Below, piece after piece: positions 28,550-35,898 of a stretch of DNA of 64,000 nt. Within the stretch, counting starts at the first letter, position 1. Each line of letters begins with the position of its first letter. A program made the translations under genes and the position numbers. This stretch comes from Streptococcus porcinus (GTDB taxonomy: Bacteria; Bacillota; Bacilli; Lactobacillales; Streptococcaceae): positions 744,001 through 808,000 of the forward strand of contig NZ_LR594036.1 in the NCBI RefSeq assembly GCF_901542335.1, written 5' to 3'. The notes beneath the pieces are model-generated. The model saw only the letters and a list, made by a program, of their open reading frames with translations, was not told the DNA's origin and made no database searches.

Positions 28550-30016
28550 ATCCAAAGCTTGCTCTTGCAAGCTTTCAGATTGAAGACAAACTGGCCTAAA
28601 TCTCCAGTTTGTCTTTTCTTTTACTTTCATTATGATTATTGGGCTAACTTTGGCAATTTTCAAGCCAATTAAAAAGGATATTCTCGCCATTATCTTACTA
28701 TATTTTTTCATATTCAAGCACGCTAAAGTCAGTCCAACGGTTGCCTCCATTTTGGACTTTCCTTTTAATCTCGTGTAGCGCAAATTGTGATATTCTTTAG
28801 CTGTTCCAAATAAGCGTTCTATCGTTTCTTTGCGCTGTTGATAACATTCTTTCATCCCTTTTTGGTGTCGGATGTCTTCACAGACTTCTAAATCTTCTTT
28901 CCATAGATGACGAGTGATAACTTTTTGATGGGTTTTCGATTGGGTACAGACTGATAATAGCGGACAGGTCTGACAGATAGCTGGATCACTTTTGTACTCA
29001 CTATAGCCATCTCGAGTAGTGGTTGAATAACATAAGGGGTGGTTCTCTGGACAGAGGTAGACATCATAATACTCATCATAGACAAACTCTTTAGGACTAA
29101 GCATTCCTTTTTTGCCACGTGGTCTAGTATATGGAAAAACGGGTGTGATACCTAGAGATAATAAATAGTGGGCAATGCTGGGTGTTTTATAACCAGAGTC
29201 TGCGATAAGATAGCTTGGTTGTAATGCTTTAATTTGGTCAAACAGTTCTGGGAAAGCCTGACTATCATGAACATTCCCAGCGTGAATACTATATCCTAGT
29301 GCCCAACCATATTTATCACAAGCGACTTGAGCATTATAAGCAAAAACTTGTTTGTGTTCTCCCTTATGAAACCAACCGCTATCAGAGTCGGTTGTAGAAA
29401 TTTTCTTACTTGTGGGCTCTTTTTCTCTGGCGAGCCCTAACAACTTTTTTCCGTGTTTTTCCCTATCTTTGGCAATTTCTCGCTCTAATTGGGCACTCAT
29501 GAATTTAGCTTGCGCCTCTACTTCCTGATTGATATATTTGTGATTGTTAGCAACTGCTTTAATATGGGTACCGTCCACAAAGATTTCAGTAGGGTCAATT
29601 AACCCGGCATTCAGGCAGAGCCCTAAGATATGAGAAAAGATAGCTTCAATGACTTGTTTATCTTGGAAACGACGACTGTAGTTCTTTCCGTATGTTGTGA
29701 AATGAGGCACCTTATCTTCTAAAGTCAACCCAAGAAACCAGCGGTAAGCCACATTAACCTCAATTTCCTTGATGGTTTGACGCATGGAACGAATGCCAAA
29801 GAGACATTGAATCATGGGAATTTTCACTAACATGACAGGGTCCAAACTAGGACGACCGTTATCCGCACAATAACTGTCCTTCACTAAGTCATAAATAAAT
29901 GAAAAATCTATCGCTTCATCAATTTGACGCAAGAGATGGTCTTTAGGAACCAAGTCATCTAAACTATAGAAACCAACTTGATTGCGATTGTAGTTAGGAT
30001 TTTCTTTGTGGAACAT
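28487..30016 (-). CDS. IS1182-family transposase
   Basis: 509-residue DDE transposase. The N-terminal DUF772-like domain (YSLDDLVPKDHLLRQIDEA, RQTIKEIEVNVAYRWFLG) is followed by the catalytic core with EIFVDGTHIKAVAN, YLIADSGYKTPSIAHYLL and a late Glu in QRKETIERLFGTAKEYHNL. A CxxC-type cluster (CQTCPLLSVC) lies between. AGGAGG precedes the ATG. The frame has no stop inside the element: it passes through the terminal repeat (VCLQSE), the target palindrome (SLQEQA) and 27 further codons of ilvE antisense before a TAA. The last 35 or so residues are therefore host-derived. Confidence 0.92.
   Translation of the reverse strand: MFHKENPNYNRNQVGFYSLDDLVPKDHLLRQIDEAIDFSFIYDLVKDSYCADNGRPSLDPVMLVKIPMIQCLFGIRSMRQTIKEIEVNVAYRWFLGLTLEDKVPHFTTYGKNYSRRFQDKQVIEAIFSHILGLCLNAGLIDPTEIFVDGTHIKAVANNHKYINQEVEAQAKFMSAQLEREIAKDREKHGKKLLGLAREKEPTSKKISTTDSDSGWFHKGEHKQVFAYNAQVACDKYGWALGYSIHAGNVHDSQAFPELFDQIKALQPSYLIADSGYKTPSIAHYLLSLGITPVFPYTRPRGKKGMLSPKEFVYDEYYDVYLCPENHPLCYSTTTRDGYSEYKSDPAICQTCPLLSVCTQSKTHQKVITRHLWKEDLEVCEDIRHQKGMKECYQQRKETIERLFGTAKEYHNLRYTRLKGKSKMEATVGLTLACLNMKKYSKIMARISFLIGLKIAKVSPIIIMKVKEKTNWRFRPVCLQSESLQEQALDLINFYNPSLWGFNITKLNAN
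28554..28575. repeat. Target palindrome, left copy (22-base direct repeat)
   Basis: AAAGCTTGC-TCTT-GCAAGCTTT, a nine-pair hairpin with a four-base loop. An identical copy in the same orientation lies at the other edge of the element. Only the right copy still has the T tract, so this one probably no longer ends ilvE transcripts efficiently. Confidence 0.9.
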
Positions 30017-30112
30017 ACTGAGACCTCCTAGAACTTCTTATCTTTATTATAACTCTTAGCAAAAAGAAAAGCCCTAGAAAAATCAATTTCTAAGGACTTT
30101 GTCTTCAATCTG
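28576..30112 (-). mobile_element. IS1182-family insertion sequence
   Basis: 1537-base element with perfect 15-base terminal inverted repeats (CAGATTGAAGACAAA at the left, its complement at the right). It is bracketed by identical copies of a 22-base palindrome. The preserved host order is ilvE, terminator, DUF2969-like gene, so the insertion is exactly in the ilvE terminator. I do not assign an IS name. Confidence 0.88.
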
Positions 30113-30140
30113 AAAGCTTGCTCTTGCAAGCTTTTTTCTT
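30113..30140 (+). terminator. ilvE terminator, right copy of the duplicated palindrome
   Basis: The same 22-base hairpin as at 28554-28575, here followed by TTTTTTC. This is the original rho-independent terminator, now 1.5 kb away from ilvE. Confidence 0.85.
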
Positions 30141-30171
30141 TTTGTGTAAAATGGATGAAGCGAGGTATAGA

Positions 30172-30402
30172 ATGAGTAAAAAAGATAAAAAAATTGAAAT
30201 TCAAATTGTTGATCACAAGGTTTCACTTGAGAATACTCTAGTAAATGGTTATCAATTACTAAATGGAAAACGTATTGTTGGTGAAATTGCAGAGCTTGAT
30301 GAAAGATTCGTTGTTGTCAACAACGGTAGTGCAGAAAGCTTCTTCAAAACCTTGGAACAAGCGGTTGAAAGTATCATTGAAAGCTACAATTTGAATCACT
30401 AA
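30172..30402 (+). CDS. Small conserved DUF2969-like protein
   Basis: 76-residue protein MSKKDKKIEIQIVD... of predicted alpha/beta type. LLNGKRIVGEIAELDERFVV and the acidic C-terminal helix TLEQAVESIIESYN match what I remember of the streptococcal DUF2969 family. The function is not known. GAGG stands before the chosen ATG. In-frame codons before it come from the duplicated terminator palindrome and are not coding. Confidence 0.75.
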   Translation: MSKKDKKIEIQIVDHKVSLENTLVNGYQLLNGKRIVGEIAELDERFVVVNNGSAESFFKTLEQAVESIIESYNLNH

Positions 30403-30461
30403 AGTGGGTAAAAACACTTGCGTGAGCAATAAAACTATGGTAGAATAGTTTTTGTTGTTAT

Positions 30462-30542
30462 GGAAAGATAGCGAAGAGGCTAAACGCGGCGGACTGTAAA
30501 TCCGCTCCTTCGGGTTCGGGGGTTCGAATCCCTCTCTTTCCA
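30462..30542 (+). tRNA. tRNA-Tyr (GTA)
   Basis: Acceptor stem GGAAAGA/TCTTTCC, anticodon GTA in GGACTGTAAATCC, long variable arm CTCCTTCGGGTTCGGG, T loop GGTTCGAATCC, discriminator A. The class II shape is right for bacterial tRNA-Tyr. Confidence 0.97.
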
Positions 30543-30550
30543 TTTCTATT

Positions 30551-30622
30551 TGGGGTATAGCCAAGCGGTAAGGCAAGGGACTTTGACTCCCTCATGCGTT
30601 GGTTCGAATCCAGCTACCCCAG
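30551..30622 (+). tRNA. tRNA-Gln (TTG)
   Basis: Acceptor TGGGGTA/TACCCCA, anticodon TTG in GGACTTTGACTCC, T loop GGTTCGAATCC, discriminator G. It is eight bases downstream of tRNA-Tyr and probably co-transcribed with it. Confidence 0.97.
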
Positions 30623-30705
30623 TCAGAGGTATCAGATAGATTCTGAGACCGTCAAAGATAAGAGTTGTTGTCGTTGCGGGTTACCTTGAGAAAATATATT
30701 GTTAT

Positions 30706-30730
30706 CAAAAGCAAGCATAGCTTGCTTTTG
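30706..30730 (+). promoter_or_regulatory. Leader hairpin before rpsA
   Basis: Perfect 11-pair stem CAAAAGCAAGC/GCTTGCTTTTG with loop ATA, ending two bases before the GGAGG of rpsA. It may be a terminator for the tRNA transcript or a control element for S1 translation. There is no T tract beyond the stem, which makes the latter attractive. Confidence 0.5.
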
Positions 30731-30747
30731 TTGGAGGATTTTTTAGA

Positions 30748-31968
30748 ATGAATGAATTTGAAGATTTGCTAAACAGTGTTAGCGAAGTAAACCCTGGTGA
30801 TGTAGTCACTGCGGAAGTTTTAACAGTTGATAACGGTCAAGCAAACGTTGTTATTGATGGTACTGGTGTAGAAGGTGTTTTGACACTTCGCGAATTGACT
30901 AATGATCGTGATGCCGATATCAATGATTTTGTTAAAGCTGGCGACACAGTTGAAGTGCTTGTTCTTCGTCAAGTTGTAGGTAAAGATACTGATACAGTTA
31001 CTTTCCTAGTATCTAAAAAACGTTTAGAAGCTCGCAAAGCATGGGACAAACTTATTGGTCGTGAAGGTGAAGTAGTTACTGTTAAAGGTACTCGCGCTGT
31101 TAAAGGTGGTCTTTCAGTTGAATTTGAAGGTTTACGTGGATTTATTCCTGCTTCAATGATTGATACTCGTTTCGTACGCAACACTGAAAAATTTGTAGGT
31201 CAAGAATTTGACGCAAAAATTAAAGAAGTTGATGCTGCTGAAAACCGTTTTATCTTATCACGTCGTGAAGTCATTGAAGAAGCTTCTGCAGCAGCTCGCG
31301 AAGAAGTATTTTCAAAACTTTCTGAAGGTTCAGTTGTGACTGGTACTGTTGCTCGTTTAACTAGCTTTGGTGCTTTCATCGATCTTGGTGGTGTTGATGG
31401 ACTTGTTCACGTTACTGAGTTATCTCATGAACGTAATGTTTCACCTAAATCAGTTGTAAGTGTTGGTGAAGAAGTTGAAGTTAAAGTTCTGTCAATTGAT
31501 GAGGAAGCTGGTCGTGTATCACTTTCGCTTAAAGCAACTACCCCTGGACCATGGGATGGTGTTGAACAAAAACTCGCTCAAGGTGATGTTGTTGAAGGTA
31601 AAGTAAAACGTCTTACTGACTTTGGTGCTTTCGTAGAAGTACTACCTGGAATTGATGGACTTGTTCATATTTCACAAATCTCACACAAACGTGTTGAAAA
31701 TCCAAAAGATGTACTTTCTGTAGGTCAAGAAGTTACTGTTAAAGTTCTTGAAGTAAATGCAGCTGATGAACGTGTATCACTTTCAATCAAAGCTCTTGAA
31801 GAACGTCCAGCACAAGCTGAAGGTGAAAACAATAACAACAACAATAACAGTGAAAAACGCCAATCACGTCCACGTCGTCCAAAACGTGAGGCTAAACGTG
31901 ACTATGAATTACCAGAAACTCAAACTGGTTTCTCAATGGCTGATTTATTCGGTGATATTGAATTATAA
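30748..31968 (+). CDS. rpsA: Ribosomal protein S1
   Basis: 406-residue RNA-binding protein of the small subunit, of the shorter Gram-positive type with four S1 repeats: from about 15, 105, 190 and 275. The last two are clear ([20 protein letters not shown] and [20 protein letters not shown]). A low-complexity [19 protein letters not shown] linker leads to the C-terminal [21 protein letters not shown] stands before the ATG. Codon use is strongly biased, as in highly expressed genes. Confidence 0.96.
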   Translation: MNEFEDLLNSVSEVNPGDVVTAEVLTVDNGQANVVIDGTGVEGVLTLRELTNDRDADINDFVKAGDTVEVLVLRQVVGKDTDTVTFLVSKKRLEARKAWDKLIGREGEVVTVKGTRAVKGGLSVEFEGLRGFIPASMIDTRFVRNTEKFVGQEFDAKIKEVDAAENRFILSRREVIEEASAAAREEVFSKLSEGSVVTGTVARLTSFGAFIDLGGVDGLVHVTELSHERNVSPKSVVSVGEEVEVKVLSIDEEAGRVSLSLKATTPGPWDGVEQKLAQGDVVEGKVKRLTDFGAFVEVLPGIDGLVHISQISHKRVENPKDVLSVGQEVTVKVLEVNAADERVSLSIKALEERPAQAEGENNNNNNNSEKRQSRPRRPKREAKRDYELPETQTGFSMADLFGDIEL

Positions 31969-31977
31969 TAAAGTTTA

Positions 31978-32005
31978 AAAGCTAAGATTTTCTTAGCTTT
32001 TTTTC
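31978..32005 (+). terminator. Terminator after rpsA
   Basis: AAAGCTAAGA/TCTTAGCTTT stem followed by a run of T. Confidence 0.85.
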
Positions 32006-32068
32006 TAATCAAAATTTGTGATTTCTATTTCGAAAATTTTATTTTTGTGGTATACTATTATGGTGTTG

Positions 32069-32140
32069 CCACCTTTAGTGTAATGGATATCACGTAAGAT
32101 TCCGGTTCTTGAGATGGGAGTTCGATTCTCTCAAGGTGGA
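32069..32140 (+). tRNA. tRNA-Arg (CCG)
   Basis: Acceptor CCACCTT/AAGGTGG, anticodon arm TAAGA-TTCCGGT-TCTTG with anticodon CCG, T arm GGGAGTTCGATTCTCTC, discriminator A. Its 3' end is used as an integration site (see the att-like repeats). Confidence 0.95.
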
Positions 32141-32144
32141 TTTA
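32133..32144 (+). repeat. att-like repeat at the tRNA-Arg 3' end
   Basis: AAGGTGGATTTA, beginning in the tRNA acceptor stem. The same 12 bases recur at 32468. Together the two copies bracket the integrase remnant. Confidence 0.7.
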
Positions 32145-32151
32145 AACCGCG

Positions 32152-32182
32152 TTTTAAAGCCTATTAAATTAGGCTTTTTTTC
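32152..32182 (+). terminator. Terminator after tRNA-Arg
   Basis: AAAGCCTA/TAGGCTTT-type stem (AAGCCTA-TTAAAT-TAGGCTT) followed by a T run. Confidence 0.8.
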
Positions 32183-32229
32183 TTTATTGTCCTAAATAAA
32201 TTCTTTACTTGACTTACTGATTCCAGTTC

Positions 32230-32460
32230 TTATTGTTTAAATACATGTAAGTATACTGTCAAGGTGATGTTCGGCTTTGTATGACCAATTAATTTAGAAA
32301 ACGGGACCACATTGTTCTTATTTTTAATTACGTCCGATACATAAGTATTTCTCAATGAATGAAGATGAATATTGCCTCTGACAACCTTCTTAAGCGTCTT
32401 ATTAACAAGCAGTACTCAATAACTCGATAAATATTCTATCTTTGATTTTATAATGCTTAA
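32230..32460 (-). pseudogene. Tyrosine recombinase (integrase) C-terminal remnant
   Basis: Reading the minus strand from 32400 gives VRGNIHLHSLRNTYVSDVIK, then VVPFSKLIGHTKPNITLTVY and LHVFKQ before a TAA at 32230. These are the box II landmarks of phage/ICE integrases: HxLR, GH, and the nucleophile Tyr near the end (TVYLHV). Upstream, the frame continues only after a shift (KHYKIKDRIFIELLSTAC), so the gene is frameshifted and truncated. The first conserved His of HxLRHT is replaced in LRNTY. It lies between two att-like repeats at tRNA-Arg, so it is a ghost of an integrated element. Confidence 0.85.
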
Positions 32461-32467
32461 TATACTT

Positions 32468-32479
32468 AAGGTGGATTTA
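32468..32479 (+). repeat. Distal att-like repeat
   Basis: AAGGTGGATTTA, identical to the sequence at the 3' end of tRNA-Arg(CCG), 335 bases away. Confidence 0.7.
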
Positions 32480-32499
32480 TATTTCAGAAACCTTTAAGT

Positions 32500-32544
32500 A
32501 ACAAATAAAGCACTAGCCTATAGCTAATGCTTTATTTGTTATAT
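32500..32544 (-). terminator. Terminator of the lipoprotein gene
   Basis: Perfect 13-pair stem AACAAATAAAGCA/TGCTTTATTTGTT with a 15-base loop, just beyond the stop of the minus-strand lipoprotein gene. It could work in both directions. Confidence 0.75.
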
Positions 32545-32549
32545 CAATT

Positions 32550-33173
32550 CTATTTGAGAAGACCCCTTTGGCTAAGCTGGATAAGTTTATCATTTTCGAA
32601 TAAGAGGTTAATATGGCTTCCTTGAGTATTTGTTTTTAAACCACTAACCCAAACAGCTTGTAGTTGTATTTTGTCACTAGAACTAGCATGAGTATAATCA
32701 TCTGGCTCAGTTAATATTTTTGTCACTTGGTTATAAGTCATGCCTTTTTGAAGTTTATTATAGTCTTTTAGAGAGATTTTGGGCTTTCTATTAAAAGCAA
32801 AATTAGCAATGGACTTGACAATAGTAGAATTTTGATACATATTTGCTTGGATAGTGACTTTATCAAATGTCCAAGTGTAATTATCGAGGGTAACATTCCC
32901 AGCAGGTTTTTTTTCGTGCTTACTTGGATTTCCAAATAAGCTTGTTAAGTCCTCGATAGAGGATCCCCCTTTGAATTCTTGATCGGCGCTGGCGATATGA
33001 ATTTTCTCAAAAGCAAGTCGCTTGTCCTGATGAGAAGCTGTTTCTTGAGACTTGGCGATTAGTGATGGTTTGTCTTTAGATGACGTTTTATTCTCGGAAC
33101 TTTTGCTACAGCCAACCATACTAAAACAAAGGACAGGAAGGAGTAGTGTCAAAATGAATGAACTTTTTTTCAT
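32550..33173 (-). CDS. Putative lipoprotein with tandem BLIP/SmpA-like repeats
   Basis: 207 residues with a lipoprotein signal ending in MVGCSKSS (Cys22), then a Ser/Lys-rich linker. Two similar units follow: GGSSIEDLTSLFGNPSKHE with YTWTFDKVTIQANMYQ, and KGMTYNQVTKILTEPDDY with IQLQAVWVSGL. This arrangement resembles BLIP-like or DUF3862 proteins of streptococci. The role is unknown; it should be anchored on the outer face of the membrane. It is a single gene with its own terminator. Confidence 0.75.
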   Translation of the reverse strand: MKKSSFILTLLLPVLCFSMVGCSKSSENKTSSKDKPSLIAKSQETASHQDKRLAFEKIHIASADQEFKGGSSIEDLTSLFGNPSKHEKKPAGNVTLDNYTWTFDKVTIQANMYQNSTIVKSIANFAFNRKPKISLKDYNKLQKGMTYNQVTKILTEPDDYTHASSSDKIQLQAVWVSGLKTNTQGSHINLLFENDKLIQLSQRGLLK

Positions 33174-33264
33174 AGTTTAAATTATTTCTCCGTTAATATT
33201 ATATCAGTTATAACATATTTCGATCAGGTGTGAGTTAAGCACCCAGTGTAACTCTAGTGAAGGT

Positions 33265-33295
33265 CTAAAAAATAAAACCCTTACAGGTAAGGGTT
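33265..33295 (-). terminator. Terminator of ssrA
   Basis: On the minus strand, stem AACCCTTA/TAAGGGTT with a four-base loop, followed by TTATTTTTTA. Confidence 0.75.
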
Positions 33296-33308
33296 CAGTA
33301 AGTTTTAA

Positions 33309-33653
33309 TGGAGCTGGTGGGAGTCGAACCCACGTCCAAACACCTGCCAACATATTCGTCTACAACCATAGGTTATGTTTTGATTTAACAAGGTAAGGAC
33401 ACATAACTCAAGCCATTACCGTGCGAATCTAAAAATCTCTTTTTGAGGCAGTAGACACTACCTTAAACGTAGCTTGTTATTTTGAGACTTCTAACAGGAC
33501 ACAAGCAATCTTGTAGAAGTCACGCTAGCTGGTTTTTAGGCAGCTAAAGCGTAAGAGTTTGTATTTTTTGCAGTTATATTTAACTGGCATTTTACATCTG
33601 CCGATGGGTCGCAGAACATGTCTCATAATGCCTGTCGAATCCGTAACAACCCC
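33309..33653 (-). ncRNA. ssrA: tmRNA
   Basis: The 5' end GGGGTTGTTACGGATTCGAC and the 3' end with the T arm GGGTTCGACTCCCACCAGCT and encoded CCA form the tRNA-like domain. The internal reading frame, on the complement of 33536-33571, encodes AKNTNSYALAA and a stop, the streptococcal proteolysis tag (the first Ala comes from the charged tRNA-like part or the resume codon). Length of about 345 fits. It rescues stalled ribosomes together with SmpB. Confidence 0.97.
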
Positions 33654-33687
33654 TTTGTTAAAAGGGTAAGAAAAACTTACAAGGATT

Positions 33688-33716
33688 ATTATATCAGAAA
33701 ATATTTCGTATGGCAA
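33688..33716 (-). promoter_or_regulatory. Promoter of ssrA
   Basis: On the minus strand TTGCCA and TATAAT are 17 bases apart. Transcription would start about 27 bases before the mature tmRNA end, leaving a leader for RNase P to remove. Confidence 0.85.
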
Positions 33717-33745
33717 AATTATCTATCTTATGGTATGATAAAAGC

Positions 33746-34357
33746 ATGAAAATCAAGAATCCAAAAGCCTACGCTTTTTTTCAACAATTATTTAAAGTCT
33801 TGGGAATTATAGCTCTTATAGGGTCCTTTGTTTTAGCTTTTTGGTTATATAAGATGGGGATATTTAATGATAAAAATGTATTGAAAGATGTTATCAACCA
33901 ATACAAATTTTGGGGGCCATTTATTTTCATTATCATCCAAATTTTTCAAATTGTTTTCCCAGTCATTCCTGGAGGGATAACAACTGTTTTTGGATTTCTT
34001 ATTTTTGGTCCTATCAAAGGTTTCTTACTCAATTATTTTGGGATATTAATTGGGAGTTATATTCTATTTATTCTGGTTAGAATTTATGGGAAAAAATTTA
34101 TTCTCCTTTTTATTGATGAAAAAACGTTCTATAAGTATGAAAAAAAACTAGAGACACCTGGTTACGAAAAACTTTTTATTTTTTGCATGGCCTCTCCTAT
34201 AGCTCCAGCAGATATTATGGTTATGATTACTGCTCTAACAAATATGTCGGTCAAACGCTTCATGACGATTATGATGATTGCAAAGCCGATATCAATCATT
34301 GGTTATAGTTACCTTTTCATCTTTGGGAAAGATATCATTAACTTTTTCTTTAAATAA
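33746..34357 (+). CDS. TVP38/TMEM64 (VTT-domain) membrane protein
   Basis: About 203 residues with five to six membrane segments. The VTT/SNARE-associated core reads QIFQIVFPVIPGGITTVFGF followed by FGPIKGFLLNYFGILIGSY and FCMASPIAPADIMVMITAL. The family is thought to move lipids or scramble membrane components; the substrate here is unknown. The start at ATG 33746 is uncertain. It follows a TATGAT box by six bases and has no Shine-Dalgarno sequence. The alternative ATG twelve codons upstream lies inside the ssrA promoter region. Confidence 0.8.
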   Translation: MKIKNPKAYAFFQQLFKVLGIIALIGSFVLAFWLYKMGIFNDKNVLKDVINQYKFWGPFIFIIIQIFQIVFPVIPGGITTVFGFLIFGPIKGFLLNYFGILIGSYILFILVRIYGKKFILLFIDEKTFYKYEKKLETPGYEKLFIFCMASPIAPADIMVMITALTNMSVKRFMTIMMIAKPISIIGYSYLFIFGKDIINFFFK

Positions 34358-34358
34358 T

Positions 34359-34388
34359 AAAAAGGTCGGGATAGATTCCCGCCTTTTT
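34359..34388 (+). terminator. Terminator after the TVP38-like gene
   Basis: AAAAAGGTCGGGA/TCCCGCCTTTTT stem with one bulged base. It may also serve the convergent ABC operon. Confidence 0.7.
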
Positions 34389-34409
34389 CGTTTGTAACTA
34401 ATTTTAGTA

Positions 34410-35189
34410 TTATTGTAAGTTGAGCTTAGATTTCATGATGAAATGTGTTCCAAAATAGTAGAGAATGATTTGGAATAATCCTTCTAAAGAAGAGATTAAG
34501 AAGTAATAATTACTTGTGTAATCAATCTCCCGATCAAAGCCAAGCCCTAAAAGGTTTGTGTTGATGTATGTGAAGATAATGCTGAGAGTAATTTGGATGC
34601 AAAAGTATGCCATAAAGGCTTTTAATCCACGACGATTTGCAAATAGCTGACCAATTGAAATAGCGAAATAAATGGCAAGAATACTTGATAGAGTTGATAA
34701 TACTATCGTAACGCAAATAAAGGCGATGAGGTTCATATGTTGAGGAGCAACTTTTAATATTTCATTAATACCCTTTAGAAGGTCTGATTTATCAAATTGA
34801 GGTAGAATTAAAATAGCGAAGGCTACTGCTAATACCAAAAGGTTAAAGAAACTGTAAGTAACTGAGGATACTAATTTTGCTAGAATTAGCTTATGCTCTG
34901 ATACAGGTAAGGTCATTGTTAGGTAACCTTCTCGCCCATAAATGTTTTTGTTAAATCGGTTAATAATAATCAATAAAGTTGCTAGAAGGGAGCCAGCAAT
35001 TAGGGCTCCAAAAATAAGGATAAGTGAAAAAGGTAAGAATTTTGAAAAAAGGCTAATATCAGGATTTTTCTTTACTAATATTTTTATAACAAATGATAGA
35101 ATGGCAGCAATTGCAACTATTCCAGCGTTCAATCCAAAGTACCACTTACCTACTGATTTGAACTCATATTTTAATAATTTCCCAAACAT
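34410..35189 (-). CDS. ABC-2 type permease subunit
   Basis: 259-residue membrane protein with six predicted spans, opening with MFGKLLKYEFKSVGKWY. A cytoplasmic segment FNKNIYGREGYLTMTLPVSE is typical of ABC-2 permeases of the YtrC/bacteriocin-export type. It is the last gene of a three-gene operon after a GntR regulator and an ATPase. The substrate is unknown; similar operons respond to cell-wall stress or peptide antibiotics in other Firmicutes (known of the family, not shown here). Confidence 0.8.
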   Translation of the reverse strand: MFGKLLKYEFKSVGKWYFGLNAGIVAIAAILSFVIKILVKKNPDISLFSKFLPFSLILIFGALIAGSLLATLLIIINRFNKNIYGREGYLTMTLPVSEHKLILAKLVSSVTYSFFNLLVLAVAFAILILPQFDKSDLLKGINEILKVAPQHMNLIAFICVTIVLSTLSSILAIYFAISIGQLFANRRGLKAFMAYFCIQITLSIIFTYINTNLLGLGFDREIDYTSNYYFLISSLEGLFQIILYYFGTHFIMKSKLNLQ

Positions 35190-35198
35190 TGCTTCCTC

Positions 35199-35897
35199 CT
35201 ATACTTTGTAAGTGTTTCTAAAGAGAGTGTCAATGGACATAGCATGGCTTTCTCTCAACTCATCTACTGATCCCATAATAGCAACTTGTCCATCTTTAAG
35301 AAAAATGACTTCATCAAGAATAGGTTCAATATCAGAAATAAGGTGGGTGGAAATGAGAACGGTAGCATCTTCGCTGTAATTATTAATAATTGTTTTCAAA
35401 ATATAATCACGAGCAGCAGGATCCACACCACCAATTGGTTCATCAAGTATGTAAAGCTTTGCTTTACGACTCATCACAAGAATCAATTGCACTTTTTCCT
35501 TATTCCCTTTTGAGAGATTTTTGAGATGATCATTTAGGTTTAAATGAAGATCACGAAGTAAGCTATGGGCTTTAGTAACATCAAAGTCTTCGTAAAAATC
35601 ACTGAAGTAGTCAATGATATCTGAAATTTTCATATCCTCTCGCAAATAGGAAGTATCAGGTAAATAAGAAATAATTTTCTTTGTATCGGTTGAGGGACGA
35701 TAGCCATCAATGACGATATCACCTTTATTAGGCTGGATTAGACCATTAATTAGCTTAATCAAAGTCGTTTTCCCAGAGCCATTAGGTCCAAGTAAACCAA
35801 TGATTTTTCCAGATGGGATTGTCAAGGTTAAATCATCTATAACCTTTTTACCTTTGAAAGCCTTTGAAACATGGTGTAGCTGTAAAAGTTGTGACAT
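35199..35897 (-). CDS. ABC transporter ATPase (YtrB-like)
   Basis: 232-residue nucleotide-binding subunit. Walker A GLLGPNGSGKTTLIKL; signature LSKGNKEKVQLIL (Gly in the usual LSGGQ region is changed to Lys-Gly, common in this exporter group); Walker B LYILDEPIGGVDPAA; H-loop ISTHLI. It is separated from the regulator gene by one base and from the permease by nine, so all three are co-transcribed and probably co-translated. Confidence 0.92.
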   Translation of the reverse strand: MSQLLQLHHVSKAFKGKKVIDDLTLTIPSGKIIGLLGPNGSGKTTLIKLINGLIQPNKGDIVIDGYRPSTDTKKIISYLPDTSYLREDMKISDIIDYFSDFYEDFDVTKAHSLLRDLHLNLNDHLKNLSKGNKEKVQLILVMSRKAKLYILDEPIGGVDPAARDYILKTIINNYSEDATVLISTHLISDIEPILDEVIFLKDGQVAIMGSVDELRESHAMSIDTLFRNTYKV

Positions 35898-35898
35898 C

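Noticed and set aside
30028-30216. 62-codon minus-strand frame at the right edge of the IS1182-family element
   Set aside because: It consists of the IS end, the duplicated terminator hairpin and antisense of the DUF2969-like gene. No ribosome-binding site or family is seen.
34942-35211. 89-codon plus-strand frame within the ABC operon
   Set aside because: Lies wholly antisense to the permease gene and has no supporting features.
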